In this document: piece after piece, positions 10,376 to 23,302 of the stretch
How positions within the stretch are numbered: position 1 is the first letter of the stretch
How the letters are laid out: the number at the start of each line of letters is the position of its first letter
Source of the DNA: Marsupella aquatica
Taxonomy: Eukaryota; Marchantiophyta
Assembly (NCBI GenBank): GCA_973895155.1
Contig: OZ316893.1
Span: forward strand, 23,994,001-24,058,000
Direction: 5' to 3'
Length of the DNA stretch: 64,000 bases
Made by a program: the position numbers and the translations under genes
Notes under the pieces: generated by a model
Told to the model about the DNA's origin: nothing
Databases searched by the model: none
The model's input: only the letters and a program-made list of their open reading frames with translations

Positions 10376-13300
10376 AACAATAGTCAGCTCACTAATAATG
10401 ATTGCGACTCAATCCAAATAAACAATTCACATTTGCAGTTACCCAAAGATCACACCACAACATTAGTAAGCTCACTAGTGAGGATTGCGAGTCAATCCCG
10501 AGAAAAAATTCACATTTGCAATTATGCAATCATGCAGGATTCAAATAAGTCGTCAAAGAGTGATGCAACGCAGTGAATTTGCACCGCGAGGACGATTGAA
10601 AGATATCATTTTGCCAAGACACTGACATCTTGGGCCCTTACGGTCCGGCCCTGAGGTTGAGCTACTCCACCTTGAGACCATTCGCTAGATCGTGCGTCGC
10701 CCACCTCGAGAATCCAAAATGCGACACATGATCTATTGAGCTAGAAGCTCCCCAGCTGGCAGGATCTGATCGATCTCGACCAGACTTCTAAGCTACAATT
10801 GGATATGGAAGATATCACCACAATGACGTGAGAGTTTTAGGTTCTAATTTTCTTCACGTGTGAATTGTGATGCAGCTCCATACCTGCCAGACGTGGCTGA
10901 GGCCGCGCATCGTGTGTGGTACAGATCAGGATCTTATTGTCCCCAGAAACCCCGCCAAAAACAAATTTGACATTTAATTACATGTACAGGTGCTAGTGAC
11001 AAAGCCATTGCAGATCCCGAACCTGTACGTGACCAGGGCTCATAGCCCTTTCAACTTCTTGCGATCCTCCCGTTCATCCACTTTGCGATGCAAACGGAAG
11101 TTACTGGGACATCGGTCTCACCCATCTCTGATTATGACTGTTCGTGCTAAGAAGTCTGGTGGATCAAGCTCTTTTCCGCCGTGGGACAGGTATTCTCACA
11201 CAAAATGACTGAATTACTGAAAAATAGATGAAGTTATGAACATGCGGATTCCGCGGATTCCATGCTAGTCAGAGCATGAACAGTTGCATTGACGTCGGTA
11301 AGTTGCGATCGCTGTCAGGATCGTCGTCGCTGACCTTAGTCAGAGAGTGCTTGCCACTTGAGATAGTATGTTGTCTGAAGATAAATCATTCTTTAGTTCA
11401 AACTTCAAACCTTTGCCGTGAACCTTCGAGTCAGAGACTTGACCCGAGATTTGAAAACCCAAACATCCCCGAACATTTCCGACTATTGGATATGGCGAGA
11501 TAAAATAATTATGATTTGAGTTTGAGAACGGACAGATCGTACCACCGATAATACTCGACTCGTCGTGATTAAACACCACTGCAGTACTGCAATCCATCGG
11601 TGACCGCATATTCTTGGGCGCCGACTCTAGCAATGGAAAAAGCCTGGTCACTCGTCACATGGACTCATGCTCAGTTGTTGTCAGAACGAGCCGTCCACTG
11701 AGCGCTGATTTCAAAAATGTACACGATAATTATGCGAGATCGAAAGGAGCTCAAGTCTAAAATCCTCCGAGTCAAAACCATCTTCAGCAAGGTGGTGGGG
11801 GCAAGTAGGGTCTCGATCACCTCGATGCAAACGAAAGATTCAAGACAAATCATCACACGGCCTACACCACCAAAACTGACGCTTCTCATCCAGGTGTGAG
11901 CAATTCAAGCTGATGGCAACGTGGGCGACTCCTCGTACCGAAATATGAGATCATGAACGAGAGGCGGACCGTACGTCTAGCTAGAGAAAAGAGGCCGAAG
12001 TCCTGATCATTAGGTCGTGCTAAAGCTTCGTGCACAATATTCAATGAGAGTTCAGGCTCTAAGACTTCTCGTTTCCATGTTCGCTTTCCAAGCTTGTGCC
12101 ACGGCTCGGATGGTAATGGCTGTTTCAGGCAGCTTGAGCTTGTGCCCAACATCGATCTACAAGGAGAGAACAGACGATTAATCGAAAGAATGAATGGAAG
12201 TTATAGTAGGCGAGCAGGAGATCGGCCGGAGGGGATAAGGAGAGGCTAGGAATTAAATACCTTGCTTTGAGTTGCCGATGGGCGAGACGGAGGCCAACAA
12301 GAAAAGAGCTGCGAGGGAGACCACGAAAGCCCATACTCGGATGAGACTCCAGGGAACCCTCCCAATGTGATCCACAGGTTTTCTGTGGGCTCCGACTCCT
12401 TTCTCCAGCCCTCCACGCGCCATTCTAGTTTGTTAATTACTCCGAGCTTGTGTTTGGCGGCCTGCCCTAGAAAGCGACTATCTTCCAAAATTACTCCCCG
12501 ACGCGGAAAAAATCAACGACACCGCGGCCCTTCATCACGAATTCCCAGTTTGAAAACCTTCCTCAAAATACTCCAGTACAGATTTGAACATCGTCGACCT
12601 GAAATCAAATTTGTCTGGGGCCAAATCCTGCTCGTTATCTGTCGTGATGACTAACTGACTGAATAAAAGAATGGCTGAGATCCTAAATTAGTCACGCCTC
12701 CATTCCAGCAAACTGATATATATCCATCACACCAACAACCTGGGACAGGCTGCCTGCTGGAAGCTCGAGGCCAGCCAGCCTTTGAAGCCACTGTCTTGAG
12801 TAATGTGGTACTCAAATAGACCATCGTCATGTCAACTAATGAAATCCAAAAGCAATCTTAGAAACGTAAATGGAATCTGCCACCAAAGAACTTGTAAACC
12901 GTTGCACGAGAGATATCGCCATCGATCTTCCGTTCATTGCGGTTACATCAGGGACAGTTCAATGCCTTCTGAGCGATGACAACAGGCTTCGAAACCGTCG
13001 GATGGATTGACTCGCACCGCGCAGTAGGAGTCTATGATCGAGTCTGAAACTCGTACTCGCATATAGGCCACAGGTGAGTAGCAGGTTTCTCAACTTTTTG
13101 CTGCTAGCTTGCTTCGTCGCTGTCAGGAGATGCACATATCCTTCAGACTACATATTAATTTGACTATGCTATTGAAAGCACGGTCCCGGAGAGCTGAACC
13201 TCAGTCTGCTTCGTGGGGATACCATTTGCTTTTGGATTGTTTGGCTCGGTAGCCCTCACTGACCAGGGACTAGTCCTGGCCAGCATCCTGATACAAGAGA

Positions 13301-15840
13301 GTGGAGCTCTTCAATTCCTTCGAATGCCTCTCGCTCGGGCTTGCACCTTGCCATGCATTGCAATTCATCCATTGCATATATCACGTGCAAGAGCTGTAGC
13401 TACCGGTCGGTAGTACCTTTCCCATGCATCTCCATCCTCCTCAAAGACCGCCCCTAGCTTGCCCCCGAGCTCGCCCCCGGCTCGCCTGACTACTGTACAA
13501 GCAGGACCATACAACAGGACCCAAAGTCGATGATTGTTGCGTGCACTTAGGAGTGCCAAATGGTACAAGGCTCATCATGAAGTATGGGCTCCGGGATGAG
13601 CTCTCAACCCACCAGAAGTTGATTGTCAGAGAGAGCTAGCTGAGCGGTCCCACTGAAGGATCTGTACAAGAGCCTCAGTCCCTAGAGCTTGCACAAACGT
13701 TGCTAAGCACTGTACCGTACCCAAAGGCCACGGTGCATGGGTTCGATCCGCTTTAATTATGGAGAAATGAAGGTTGGATTTTGTAAGGCAAAAGACGCCA
13801 AATGAGGTGGAAGCTGGACCTCGTCATCCGCCTCGCTTGCCTCCAGGTCCGGTATAGAAACTGGCCATGTCATTCGAGCGATCGTGGTCGATAGATTGAC
13901 CGCCAAGAACAGCCAGTGACCATGCATGCTCCCCAATTGATGCATCGATCGATCTAGCTTGCAGAGCGAGCGCAATTGAAGTACAGGTTCGCCATTATGC
14001 AATGCAAATTGAAATTACTTTTGGCTGGGATCAGCCTAGAGTGAAGCATGTCGTCTGTAGTTCAATTAGAATATCGAACTCAGCCCAGGCCACCGAATAC
14101 GATTTGAAGCGCAGGACCGGCGGCGCTTTCTCATGCATGTCAAGCTATGATCTCTGAAAGTCCAGATTGCATCCCTCCGAGTACTCTAAAGACTCTTTCG
14201 TGCATGCTTCAAACTAAAGTAAAACGAATGATAACTCGGCTGAATACTTCCTTCAACGAATTCTCAACGAATTCTCCCGTGCGTTGTCTTCCGCGATTGG
14301 AGGCGTGCATCTCTCAAAAAGCGAGTCCACCAGCGCATATATTCCACAGATCTAAAATAATGGAGGGATCTCGACGCTGGCAGCACCCACAATGTTGAGC
14401 CAGGGAGGAATTGCGGGGTGTAGTCATTACGTGCAGCTCCTGAGGTGATTCTGGTGGCTGGCTGAACAGAAATGCTTGCTGCAGTGATTATTTAGCGATC
14501 CGGAAGATCCTCAATAGGCAGCCACCATAAGATCTAGGCGACGAGCTTCGACATTCTTAGTCAGATGCAGGTAATTGTAGGTAAAAAGGCTTTGCAAGAC
14601 GTGCATCACATTAACTAGCTCCAGCGACACAGTCTGAAGGGAACTCAGATCTTGAACAACAAAGTCATCCTTCGTCGCATTCTCTCGTCTCCGCTCCACT
14701 TTCCTGTCGAGATGCATGGAACGTGCAGGTCTTATTTGCTCTGCATGGTCGAACGTGGCATGGATTCTTTTTGTCTGTGACGGTGTTGTTGTGACAGTCA
14801 CTAGATCCACCGTTTGTGCCATGCAAGATAACTATGTCGCACAGATTTGTGTGCAGTTTGGTGGACTGTACTTAGCTCCACTTCAATGTGGGGATCTCTG
14901 ATTTCAATCCCTTGCCTAACTAAGGTACTTTAGTAAGAGTCGTCTTGCATGCCAAACTAAGGAACTTAAAGTTTATGTCTAACTAAGGTACTTTAGGGCT
15001 ATGTGCATGTAGAAGGTCCTAAAACATAGGTTTTAAGTGAATCTGTTGCACTCTATGAGTGAACTAGCTAGGCATTCATGTTTCAACCTCTCAACCCTTA
15101 CTCTGACATTCATGTCTCAACGTGTAAATCCCTTCCTAGCCTAAGGCAGCATTAATTTCAGCATATTCAATGGCAAAAAATGATGCAAACAATAGTATTC
15201 CTAACTATACAAAGGCAATGAAAAGCTACTCGCATGCCTATTGTCTAGACTCGGGGAGTTCACTTCAAATACACGGAATTAACACATCATGTGCGACGAA
15301 ATATAAACCCATTTAAACAAATGTGACAGAATACTTCCAAAATTTGATGGAAAAACATATAAGACATGTTTTATTACTGGACAACTTTAAAGAACACATA
15401 AGCCTATTTAATTGTAAAAAATAAATATTTTACCAAAAAATATTTATCACTTATAAGTCAGGGAGGTCAAACCCTTAAACATAGCATGCAATGTATGGTC
15501 CTCCATATTGACCCTGGGGCATAAAATTGGGGGTGCAAGTAGAAAAAAGGATTGGGGCAGGTCATTGATGAACTTAACTAATTAAAAGGGAATTTTTGTA
15601 TTGCAAAGTCTGTTTGGTCCTCACCCCTATTTGGGTTTTAAGAAGGGTTAGCGTAAGGCTCAATGAAAAGTTACTCTTAGAGCCTAGTGTGTAGAGTGAA
15701 GACTCTAGACTATGACTTTAAATTCAGGGCTATGAGTCCCTGTTAAGTCGTTTATGACTTCCGCACTCGCTGCCAGCCGGATGCTGCTCGAAGTGTGAAC
15801 TTTATTCCAAAGAAAGAGTCAATGCTTTCATCGAGCAGAC
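10376..15840. other. Gene-poor stretch; one possible exon at 10990-11206
   Basis: No conserved domain was recognised. An open frame at 10990-11206 (RAKKSGGSSSFPPWDR near its end) is Ser/Arg-rich like a transit peptide and ends at a plausible GACAG|GTATTC donor, but I found no following exon. ORFs at 11276, 11886, 12246, 13365, 13757 and 14511 have no motifs and overlap each other. Around 14915-15000 the phrase 'aactaaggtacttta' recurs. A tRNA B-box-like GGGTTCGATCC is at 13738-13748 without a matching A box. From 14900 on, the sequence turns AT-rich and repetitive. Confidence 0.4.
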
Positions 15841-15915
15841 CCTGGCCTCGTGGTAGACCACTGTCTTGAGTTATATAGGAGACGGGAGGTGAGGAGTTTG
15901 AATCCCTGCAGACGC
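15838..15915 (+). repeat. SINE-like tRNA-derived promoter block
   Basis: TGGCCTCGTGG at 15843-15853 resembles an RNA polymerase III A box. AGTTTGAATCC at 15895-15905 resembles a B box, about 41 bases further on, which is the spacing seen in tRNA-derived SINEs. The stretch does not fold into a full tRNA. I could not define a 3' tail or target duplication. Confidence 0.3.
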
Positions 15916-15999
15916 CCTAGGTACTTTGTACACTAACCCCAGGTTCAAACAAAGCTAGTTATACACGGAAAAACATGATCATTGTCCAGATTTCTGGGC

Positions 16000-18102
16000 A
16001 GCAGGCAGGCAGCCGAGTCCGGACTTCATTAATGACAATCCAGGGCCTAGTCTCCCTTGATGACTTTGAGACATAACTGAAAGTGGGGTTGCAGGGGAAA
16101 AACTGGTATGGAGAGCAAGTCATTGAACATTAGGGAATCCCTTTTTGGGGGTTTTTGGGAATGGTTTTTTTTTGTCCTCACAGTCTATTTAAAATTAGCT
16201 CTAGGACGCCTTGGTTATTTAAGTCTGATGTCATTCAACAATAAAGTTAGAGCACATGAAAAATTGCATACTGGACTAACTTTGAATATGGAGATGAGGG
16301 GAAAAAAGAGTAAACTTTTCATGGTAGTAGTCCATGAACAAGGTTCCTTTAGTACTCCTATGTCCTAGAGGCCATGCAAACTGTGCTATAGAAGATGTAG
16401 GGTTTCTCACATTCTTTTGGTATTCTTTTATCCATAGTAGCCAAAGGGTTTTTTTTATGTTCCCTTGGTGTTTGTTTGTCCATAGTAGCCGAAGGGTTTC
16501 TGACACTACCTTGGTAAATGTTACAGTAATTGAAGAGTTTCTTTCTACCCATGGTTATTCCAAAATTTAATACTTAAATAGAAAATTGATACAATCTACT
16601 AGAAAACACTGATATATCAATCACAATCCATCCAAAGGTTATTTTCTTTTCTTTCTTTGTTTGAAAAGTTACTTTTTAGTTTTTGATTGTTTGTACAATT
16701 ACAAGGTCTAACTGTTTTTTTTTACTTGTCTCAAACACACATATCCTTGTTTGATACTTTTTTAACCTTTCTTGTTTGTGACCAATAGTGCCGATGTGGC
16801 AACACATGCTTCTAGGGATTTTGGAAAGAGCTTCCCATGGGGGTCCATAAATAACTAATGAGTAGTCAGGCTAGTCTATATAGTGACCAACCTTGGCCAG
16901 TATCATCACTCCAACTCCTTATGACATAGGTCTTTATCTCTTATTTTTTCCCCTCTTTCTAGGTTTCTGAAGTATACATTTGCCCTCTTCTTTGGAGTTT
17001 GTTGTCGTTCTTTATGGACCTCTATGCTTTTACTTCATTGTACATTGTTTGGCCCTTTCAGTAAATTGGCCCTTTTTTATTCACTTTTATGATGTACAAA
17101 TCATCTTGATATCATCACAAATTGTTAAACAGGTAGTCTACCAGTGTTTCATTTCAAGCAACTTAATAGAGCTAGAATAGTCCCATTTTCTGAAAAACGT
17201 AAGTCTCCCAACTCAATTCAAAAGGTTGACTAGCTGTTCTATCTATTGTTAGCATAAGGTATGACCAATTCAATCTTTCCCTCTGCAAAAGTGTGTTGTT
17301 ACAAAAAACATTTCTGTCCAAAAATGTTGTCATTGCACAAATTGTATGGTACTGAATGTAGAAGTTAACCCAAAAGAAGTTGATGAGGGTGTCAAAGGGC
17401 AAGGAGAGCTGGGCAACCCTTTGGGCAAGAGCTTTGGCGAGAATTGGGCCAAGAGAATTGGATCAGAATGTTTTTTGGACAGTAGATTGTTTGCCTCACG
17501 ATTGTTTTTCAGGAGGTCAAAGTGCTGGGCACAAAAAAATGATCCCTTAAATTCTCCTCCTTTTTTCCTGCTTCTGTTTTCTCCTTTTTCTTCACCCACC
17601 TTTGTCCCCTTTCCCTCCTCTTAATCCGGGCCAGACTTTTTCCCTTTCCCACCAAAAACGGTTTTGTAAAGAGACAATGATGGGCAGGATTGAATATTAT
17701 AGTATTTAACTAGGTATAGATATAAGGAACAGTGCATGATGTGCATGGTTGAGAAAGTACATGGTTCTGTTTGCATTCTTTTCATGCAAGGGCCCATGTG
17801 ACTTGGGGCCTCACTCCAAGGGGGGTCCTGTACCCGGGCCTATATATACACTCAACCGCCATGGGTAATGAAAATAAGAAAAAATCTTAAGTATTTTTCT
17901 ACCTTAACTGTTTATTTGATTCAATGAAAAACCCTATAATTCTTGTAATTTTCAAAATTGGATTAGAACTCGCCTAGTGATCTTCCACCTAAATTTATAA
18001 TCTTCCACTAAACCAAAGCCCTAATATACTTATCCATGCATGAGGGGGAGGAGTGGAATAAGTGAGGACCCCAGGTCATGTGATGGGTACTTGGGATGGC
18101 TG
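16000..18102. other. Intergenic, AT-rich
   Basis: Several ORFs of 60-92 codons (for example at 16108, 16980 and 17346) have no recognisable motif, and the 17330-17624 pair overlap on opposite strands. A short duplicated phrase, 'tccatagtagcc(a/g)aagggttt', occurs at about 16432 and 16480. Nothing else stands out. Confidence 0.5.
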
Positions 18103-18325
18103 CATGTTTTGTGGGTTCCCTTTGGGTGCCCCATACGCCATGTGGGTAATTAAAGCTTAATTTTCATCTTCAAGTCACTACACTGTTCACCCTTACTTAG
18201 TGTTACTCTCAAAGATTACATGTTTTGTGGGTTCCCTTTAAGTTGCGCCATACACAATGTGGGTAAAACTTAATTTTCATCTTCAATTAATTACACTGTT
18301 CACCTTAATTAGTGTTACTCCACTG
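18103..18325. repeat. 116-bp tandem duplication
   Basis: Two copies begin CATGTTTTGTGGGTTCCCTT at 18103 and 18219. Both contain 'cttaattttcatcttcaa' and end with 'agtgttactc'. They differ by scattered substitutions and a few small indels, so the duplication is not recent. Confidence 0.9.
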
Positions 18326-20111
18326 ATTATTGAGCGGAAAGTTTTGGAGACCCATGAATTATTGTTAATAATTCAAATTGTTAATAATTATTTATGTTAC
18401 TCGTATAAATAATTCCTGGCACATGAAATAGTGGGAAGAAACTATTTTGCAAAAGACACAAGTATCTCCCATCTTCTCCAAATTCCTAGACCCCAACTTG
18501 TACTAGAAGACTTTAACTGTCTAGTCTTTTATTGGCATAAGAACTTCCATTTCATGCCAGGTCTCCGTGCTTCAGACTGTGGTATTAGTGGGTGTTGTAC
18601 TTTGGGATTTCTAATCAGGCCCGTTCCTTGGTTGGAGGTTCTTTATTTCAATGTTGGGGCATCTAACATTGACATGTCAGTAAGTGGCCAGGCTGTCCAC
18701 TCAACAACCATCACTTATAATCTTCTCAATCATCTAAGAAGGATTACTAAGGTGGGCCAACAATCTTACAAGGCTTACAAAGTTTTGTCCAAACATGTTT
18801 TCAGTTGAGTAAATTCGAGCCCTACTCAAAGATTGCAACATGCACATGTGCAACATCCAACAAAGACAAAAGTAATTGACAAAAGATACGGGAAAAGATA
18901 TACATGGTTCACTTCACCAAATGTTACCTCCATGAGAATGCACAAAATAGCTTTATTGAACTCTAAGCCCGTTGGTCATACCGAGTCTCGACATATTTAG
19001 CTCTCCCTACCTCTTACCAGATGTATCCATAACAATGAGCCTAAGTTTCACTCACAAACTAGATGCTAGTGAATGTTATGGTGGCACATCTAATCTTAAG
19101 TACCTGGGAGTGAGTAACTGTGCTTAAATAGTAACTCTAGACTTTAGAGTAAATGCCTAAGATTTTCATCCTCACTATTTTCCATATATAGCATGCTCAT
19201 CCTGGAACATGCTTCATTTTTTGTTTTTTAGTGATATACAGATGTTCTAATTAAAATATAAACAGGACATTGACTAGGAAGACGTACAACCTATGATATT
19301 GAAACTTGTGCACATAAGGTACAAAAATAAAAATGCACATGTAAAGAAAAATAATAATGAACAGGAAAGTTTAAGTTTATGGTATTGGGATGTGCACATA
19401 ATGTACGTAAGTAGAGATACTTATGTACTTACTTTAGGTAATGACACTCAAAATAGTTAAAACCATAAATTTAGTACACAGAACCATGAGTAGTACTTAA
19501 AGACATAAGGTGTGCACATTAGTTAGATCATTTCTTTTGTACTCATGAGAATAAGGGCTAGAAATTCAACGAGCTTTGTTAGAGGGTGGATGATCTTAAA
19601 ACATAGCAAAGATTTTAAAAAATTAGAGGGGTGCCAGAATAAATTGGAAATCTAAACTATACAAGGGATGCACCTTGGTAAGACACATTGAAATAAACAT
19701 GCATAACAAAAGAAGTTTGAATAAGACAAAATACTGAAAGTTGCATTCACCATATAGCACCTTCAAAAAAATCCACACACTCAACTCTTTGTGCAGATCC
19801 ATGCATTGCATGGGCGATCACACAGGCCATCACATTGGCCTCTTGCCTCCTCATCATTTGATGCATAACTGCTGCTTCCCTCCCAACAAATCCTTATAGC
19901 CCTCATTCATCTCTAATTGTTTTTCTTATAACTTCAACAAATTGGCTGAGCAACTTTCATCCAGCACTGCTTGTGTATGGCATAGGCATAGTACTGTATG
20001 ATATACCGTAAAAATGCCCAAACTCAAAGATTCTCTGACCTTGTGGAGCTATAATTTGTGAATGATGGAATCTCTCCATCCCAAACCGAGATCTGAGTAC
20101 CCAGTAATTTG
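18326..20111. other. Intergenic, AT-rich; motif-less 125-codon ORF
   Basis: The ORF at 18431-18808 (plus) is the longest open frame in this stretch. It has no recognisable domain and no splice or codon signal that would support it. The sequence at 19800-20111 is the left half of the site interrupted by the copia element: removing the element and one target copy joins 20111 to 27039. Confidence 0.4.
20107..20111. repeat. Target-site duplication ATTTG, left copy
   Basis: ATTTG immediately before the 5' LTR is matched by ATTTG at 27034-27038 immediately after the 3' LTR. Five bases is the normal Ty1-copia duplication length. Confidence 0.95.
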
Positions 20112-20455
20112 TGTTAGATATTGCTCTAGTCTTGTGACTCATGAGCTAACTACAGTTAGGCTAACTCGGGTTAGGACTTAGCTAATGTTAGTGGTAGTGC
20201 TGTTGTGCATATAGCCAGGGCTGATGCCAGACCCCGGTGGAACTTAGGTTCATTGTTACGGAGCCAGTTGAAAGATAGGGAGAGCTTGTGCTGTGGATGC
20301 TTGGTATGGCCGGTCGACCTAGAGTGCAGTAAAGCTCTTGTGTGTTCCCGTGGACGTAGCCTCATGTGGAGGTGAACCACGTATCTCTCTGTGTCGACTC
20401 TTGTGCGTTGGATGGTTCATGGGCTTGCCGTTGCAAATGTCGTCTATGCTCAACA
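20112..20455 (+). repeat. 5' LTR of the Ty1-copia element (344 bp)
   Basis: It starts TGTTAGATATTG and ends CTCAACA, the TG...CA termini of an LTR. Aligned base by base with the 3' LTR (26690-27033), both are 344 bases and differ at seven positions. All seven are transitions and there are no gaps, about 98% identity. The element is therefore fairly young, and the changes fit deamination of methylated cytosines. Confidence 0.98.
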
Positions 20456-20457
20456 AG

Positions 20458-20469
20458 TGGTATCAGAGC
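20458..20469 (+). other. Primer-binding site (initiator tRNA-Met)
   Basis: TGGTATCAGAGC begins two bases after the 5' LTR. It is the classical complement of the 3' end of plant initiator-methionine tRNA used to prime copia reverse transcription. Confidence 0.97.
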
Positions 20470-22246
20470 ATGCCTGGGAGGTGACAAAGTTTTTTCGTGA
20501 CAGGTTTTTCCAGCGTTCACTGTCGGTGGCACATTCGGAGTTTCGTCGCATGAAACTCGAATGTGTGTGGCTGAGCGGATAGGTTAGTGAGAGGGCTTTC
20601 TAATGGTGGTTAGAACTCGCTGATCGGTATCCGTGGTGCGGAGGAATTCAAATTTGCGTCGTTCAGGTTTTATTCGTGTTTGACGGCTTTTCAGGGGAGA
20701 GACCAGAGATCACGTTCTTCAACGGTGTGAGCTGTGCGGTGCGGGAGGGATCGCACATTATAGCTCAGGTTGACGGTTGAAGCGAGCTGGTCATTTCGGT
20801 AGCTGGATTGCTACCGAGTTATTACCAAGTGCAACGTGACGAGTGACGGAGACGTTCAGGTTTTTTCACAAGCTATGGAGCTTGTTCACATCTGAACCGG
20901 GTTTCTCTTCGTGAAGTCCGACTCGGTGGAAGGAACGTGAAGTGTTACGGCTCAACGGTTTGATCGTGGCAAGGCGGTCGTTTTGAGCCCGGGATTGACA
21001 CTTGACGCGGACTGAAGGCGACACGGCGGAATTTTTTTTCTCTGCTGGAGCTGTAGTCTGTGCCGATGCAATTCGAAACTTTTTCCGTCGGCGGCGTTCA
21101 CTTTCTTTGTTTCAAACAGCGGCAATTGATGTGAGTAATTTCTGTTTCACTTTAGGGGGAGTTTTTTGCCATTTTAGGGGGGGTTTTGGGGTTACTTTTA
21201 CACACCTCGTATCGGGCCCCACTCTTTTTTCCCGGCCGGCCGTGTATTCGACTCCCCGCCCCTCACACCCCGATTAAGACGGCAGCGGTGAGCTACGCAG
21301 CGCCGGCCGGCGTGTTTGCAGCCGCCCTGCTGCTGGCCGCCCCCCCCCCCCTTCAAGCCTTTTTTTCCTCCCGCGCACCCTCCCCGCGCCCCGGCCCTCG
21401 CCCTCCTCGCCCATCGCGATTTCTCCCCGGCCCTTCGCGCAACCTTTGGCAGCCGGCGCCCGCGAAATCCCCCGCCTTCCCACCCACTTACTTGCCCTCT
21501 ATGCCCCCGCGCCCGGCTGCCTGCCGGACACCTCACCCTCTGCCTGCATAAGTAAGTCGGGGGGCTCCCTCCGGCCGCGCCCTGCCATCCTCCTCTCGCC
21601 CGTCCCCGTACTCTGCCATACGCAGTCGCCTACGTACCCCGGCCATACACCCTTTCTATACCCTGCCTGGCCCGCCTCGCGTATGCGCGACGCCGATGCG
21701 TGTATTTTAAGGCATATATTTTTTTGTTAAGGGGCTTTAGCACCCCCTTTAGGGCGCTTTTAATAGCATTTTTTTCCTCCCTCTTGTTTAACTTGGTGTC
21801 GGGACCTGCCGCCCTCCGTTTTAACTGCTTGGACAGGGGGAACGGCCCCCTGTGAGCCCTATCGGACTGTGCGAGAATATTCCCGAAAACATAGAGCTAT
21901 TTTTTGGCCGTCCAACAAAGATTCTGTCCGTCGAACGGTAACTTTTTTGGTTCTTTTTCGGCGAGGACGTTGCCACTGGAGTTAGCAACGCGGCGCACCA
22001 ATCACATTGCGATTCTGACGACGGGTTATACTTGGTATTTTGGTTATTCTCCAAGGTGGTCAAAACGGGGGAGTTTCCCAAGGTTTTACCCACCCCAACC
22101 AAAATTTTGAGTAACTTTTCTGTCGAATTTTGATTTTGATTTCGGCTTTCAGTATTGGACTCCTAGCTTCGTGGGCTATGCGGCGGTGTTGAGTTTTGAG
22201 TTTTATGAGAAGTTTCAAAAAAAGACTTTTTTTGTGATTGTTTCAT
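20470..22246 (+). other. Long untranslated leader of the copia element with a C-rich island
   Basis: About 1.8 kb separates the primer site from the gag ATG. The part 21220-21700 is strongly C-rich on the plus strand (including an 11-C run near 21341), unlike the AT-rich surroundings. Just before it, G runs occur at 21155, 21177 and 21188. Overlapping ORFs on both strands in this island are composition artefacts. Such leaders hold packaging and dimerisation signals in LTR elements; I cannot point to one. Confidence 0.7.
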
Positions 22247-23302
22247 ATGAGTGACTCGGAGGATATTGGAAGAATTGGCGTCGGTGGAGCTTCAGGATCA
22301 CGACGATCAGACGGTGAATCTGAAGAGGAGCTGCTATCATTTGAGGAGGAACTAGTGACACCGGTACAATCACCGATGCGGCGTGCAGTGGAGGAAGCTG
22401 TTCTACTACCAGAGCTATCAATAGTAGGGAAGAAGAGGGAGATGGCTAGATTTGGAAGAGTAAAGTTTGAGGTGGAGAAGTACGATGGTCGTACTGATTA
22501 CTTGCTCTGGAAGAAGCAAGTGAAGGGTGTTCTACGGGCCATGGGCTTAGCTCATCTGCTTTCATCGCAAGAGCAGTATGATGGAGAGAAGGAGATTTCT
22601 ATGAGACAGTGGAGACAGGAGCAGGTGATTGCTGTCAATGCAGTGATGCTATATCTCAAGCCGCACATCATCAAGCAGGTGGATGATTATGCGGATTGCG
22701 CGTCACTGTTCAAGGCTCTAAGAGAGAAGTACTACCGGGAAGATGTGTCAGACCGGCTGTACAAGAAGTCTCTCTTGATGAGCCTCAGACTCAAGGAAGG
22801 GAGCAAGATGCAGGATCACCTGGATGAATTTGACAGTCTAGCGGTGGATCTGTCAAACCTAGGAAAAGGAGTTGAAGATGAGGATAAGGCCTTGCTTCTG
22901 CTAAGCTTCTTATCGCCGTCTTATTAGGGCTTGAAATAGGTTCTCTTGTACAGAGATTTGAAGTCCATTTCGTATAATGAGGTGGTGAGCTCTTTACTGT
23001 CTGATGATGCTCAGAAGAAGCTGGGTCAATCATAGACAGCATCTTCTTCTGGCACTGCGCTCAATGTGAACAGGGAAAGAGCAGCGCAGCTCACAAATGG
23101 GCAGAACAGGTTTAGATCTACATCACGGGGGAGATCTAAATCCAGAGGGAAATCGCAAGAGAGGAAGCCTCTTGCATGTTGGAATTGTGGCAAGCCTGGC
23201 CACATGAAAAGAGATTATCGAGTAAAGGTCCCTACTGCATCTGCTAACTCGGCATCGAGCTCGCATGAGGTAGATTTACTCGATGATGATGACATATTGT
23301 GA
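22247..23302 (+). pseudogene. copia gag (nucleocapsid), inactivated
   Basis: The frame opens at the ATG at 22247 with an acidic N-terminus, then a typical copia gag core (KYDGRTDYLLWKKQVKGVL, near 22477). It is stopped by TAG at 22925, TAG near 22937 and TAG near 23032, and ends at TGA at 23300. The nucleic-acid-binding zinc knuckle near 23176 reads CWNCGKPGHMKRDY: the fourth ligand, normally cysteine, is tyrosine, which a single G-to-A change would give. The stops sit where glutamine codons would be expected, consistent with C-to-T change. Confidence 0.93.

Noticed and set aside
13725-13755. tRNA gene suggested by GGGTTCGATCC
   Set aside because: No A box, acceptor stem or cloverleaf can be drawn around it.
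21186-21730. Overlapping ORFs on both strands, up to 121 codons
   Set aside because: They are caused by the C-rich composition of the copia leader: Pro/Arg/Gly-rich with no conserved motif.
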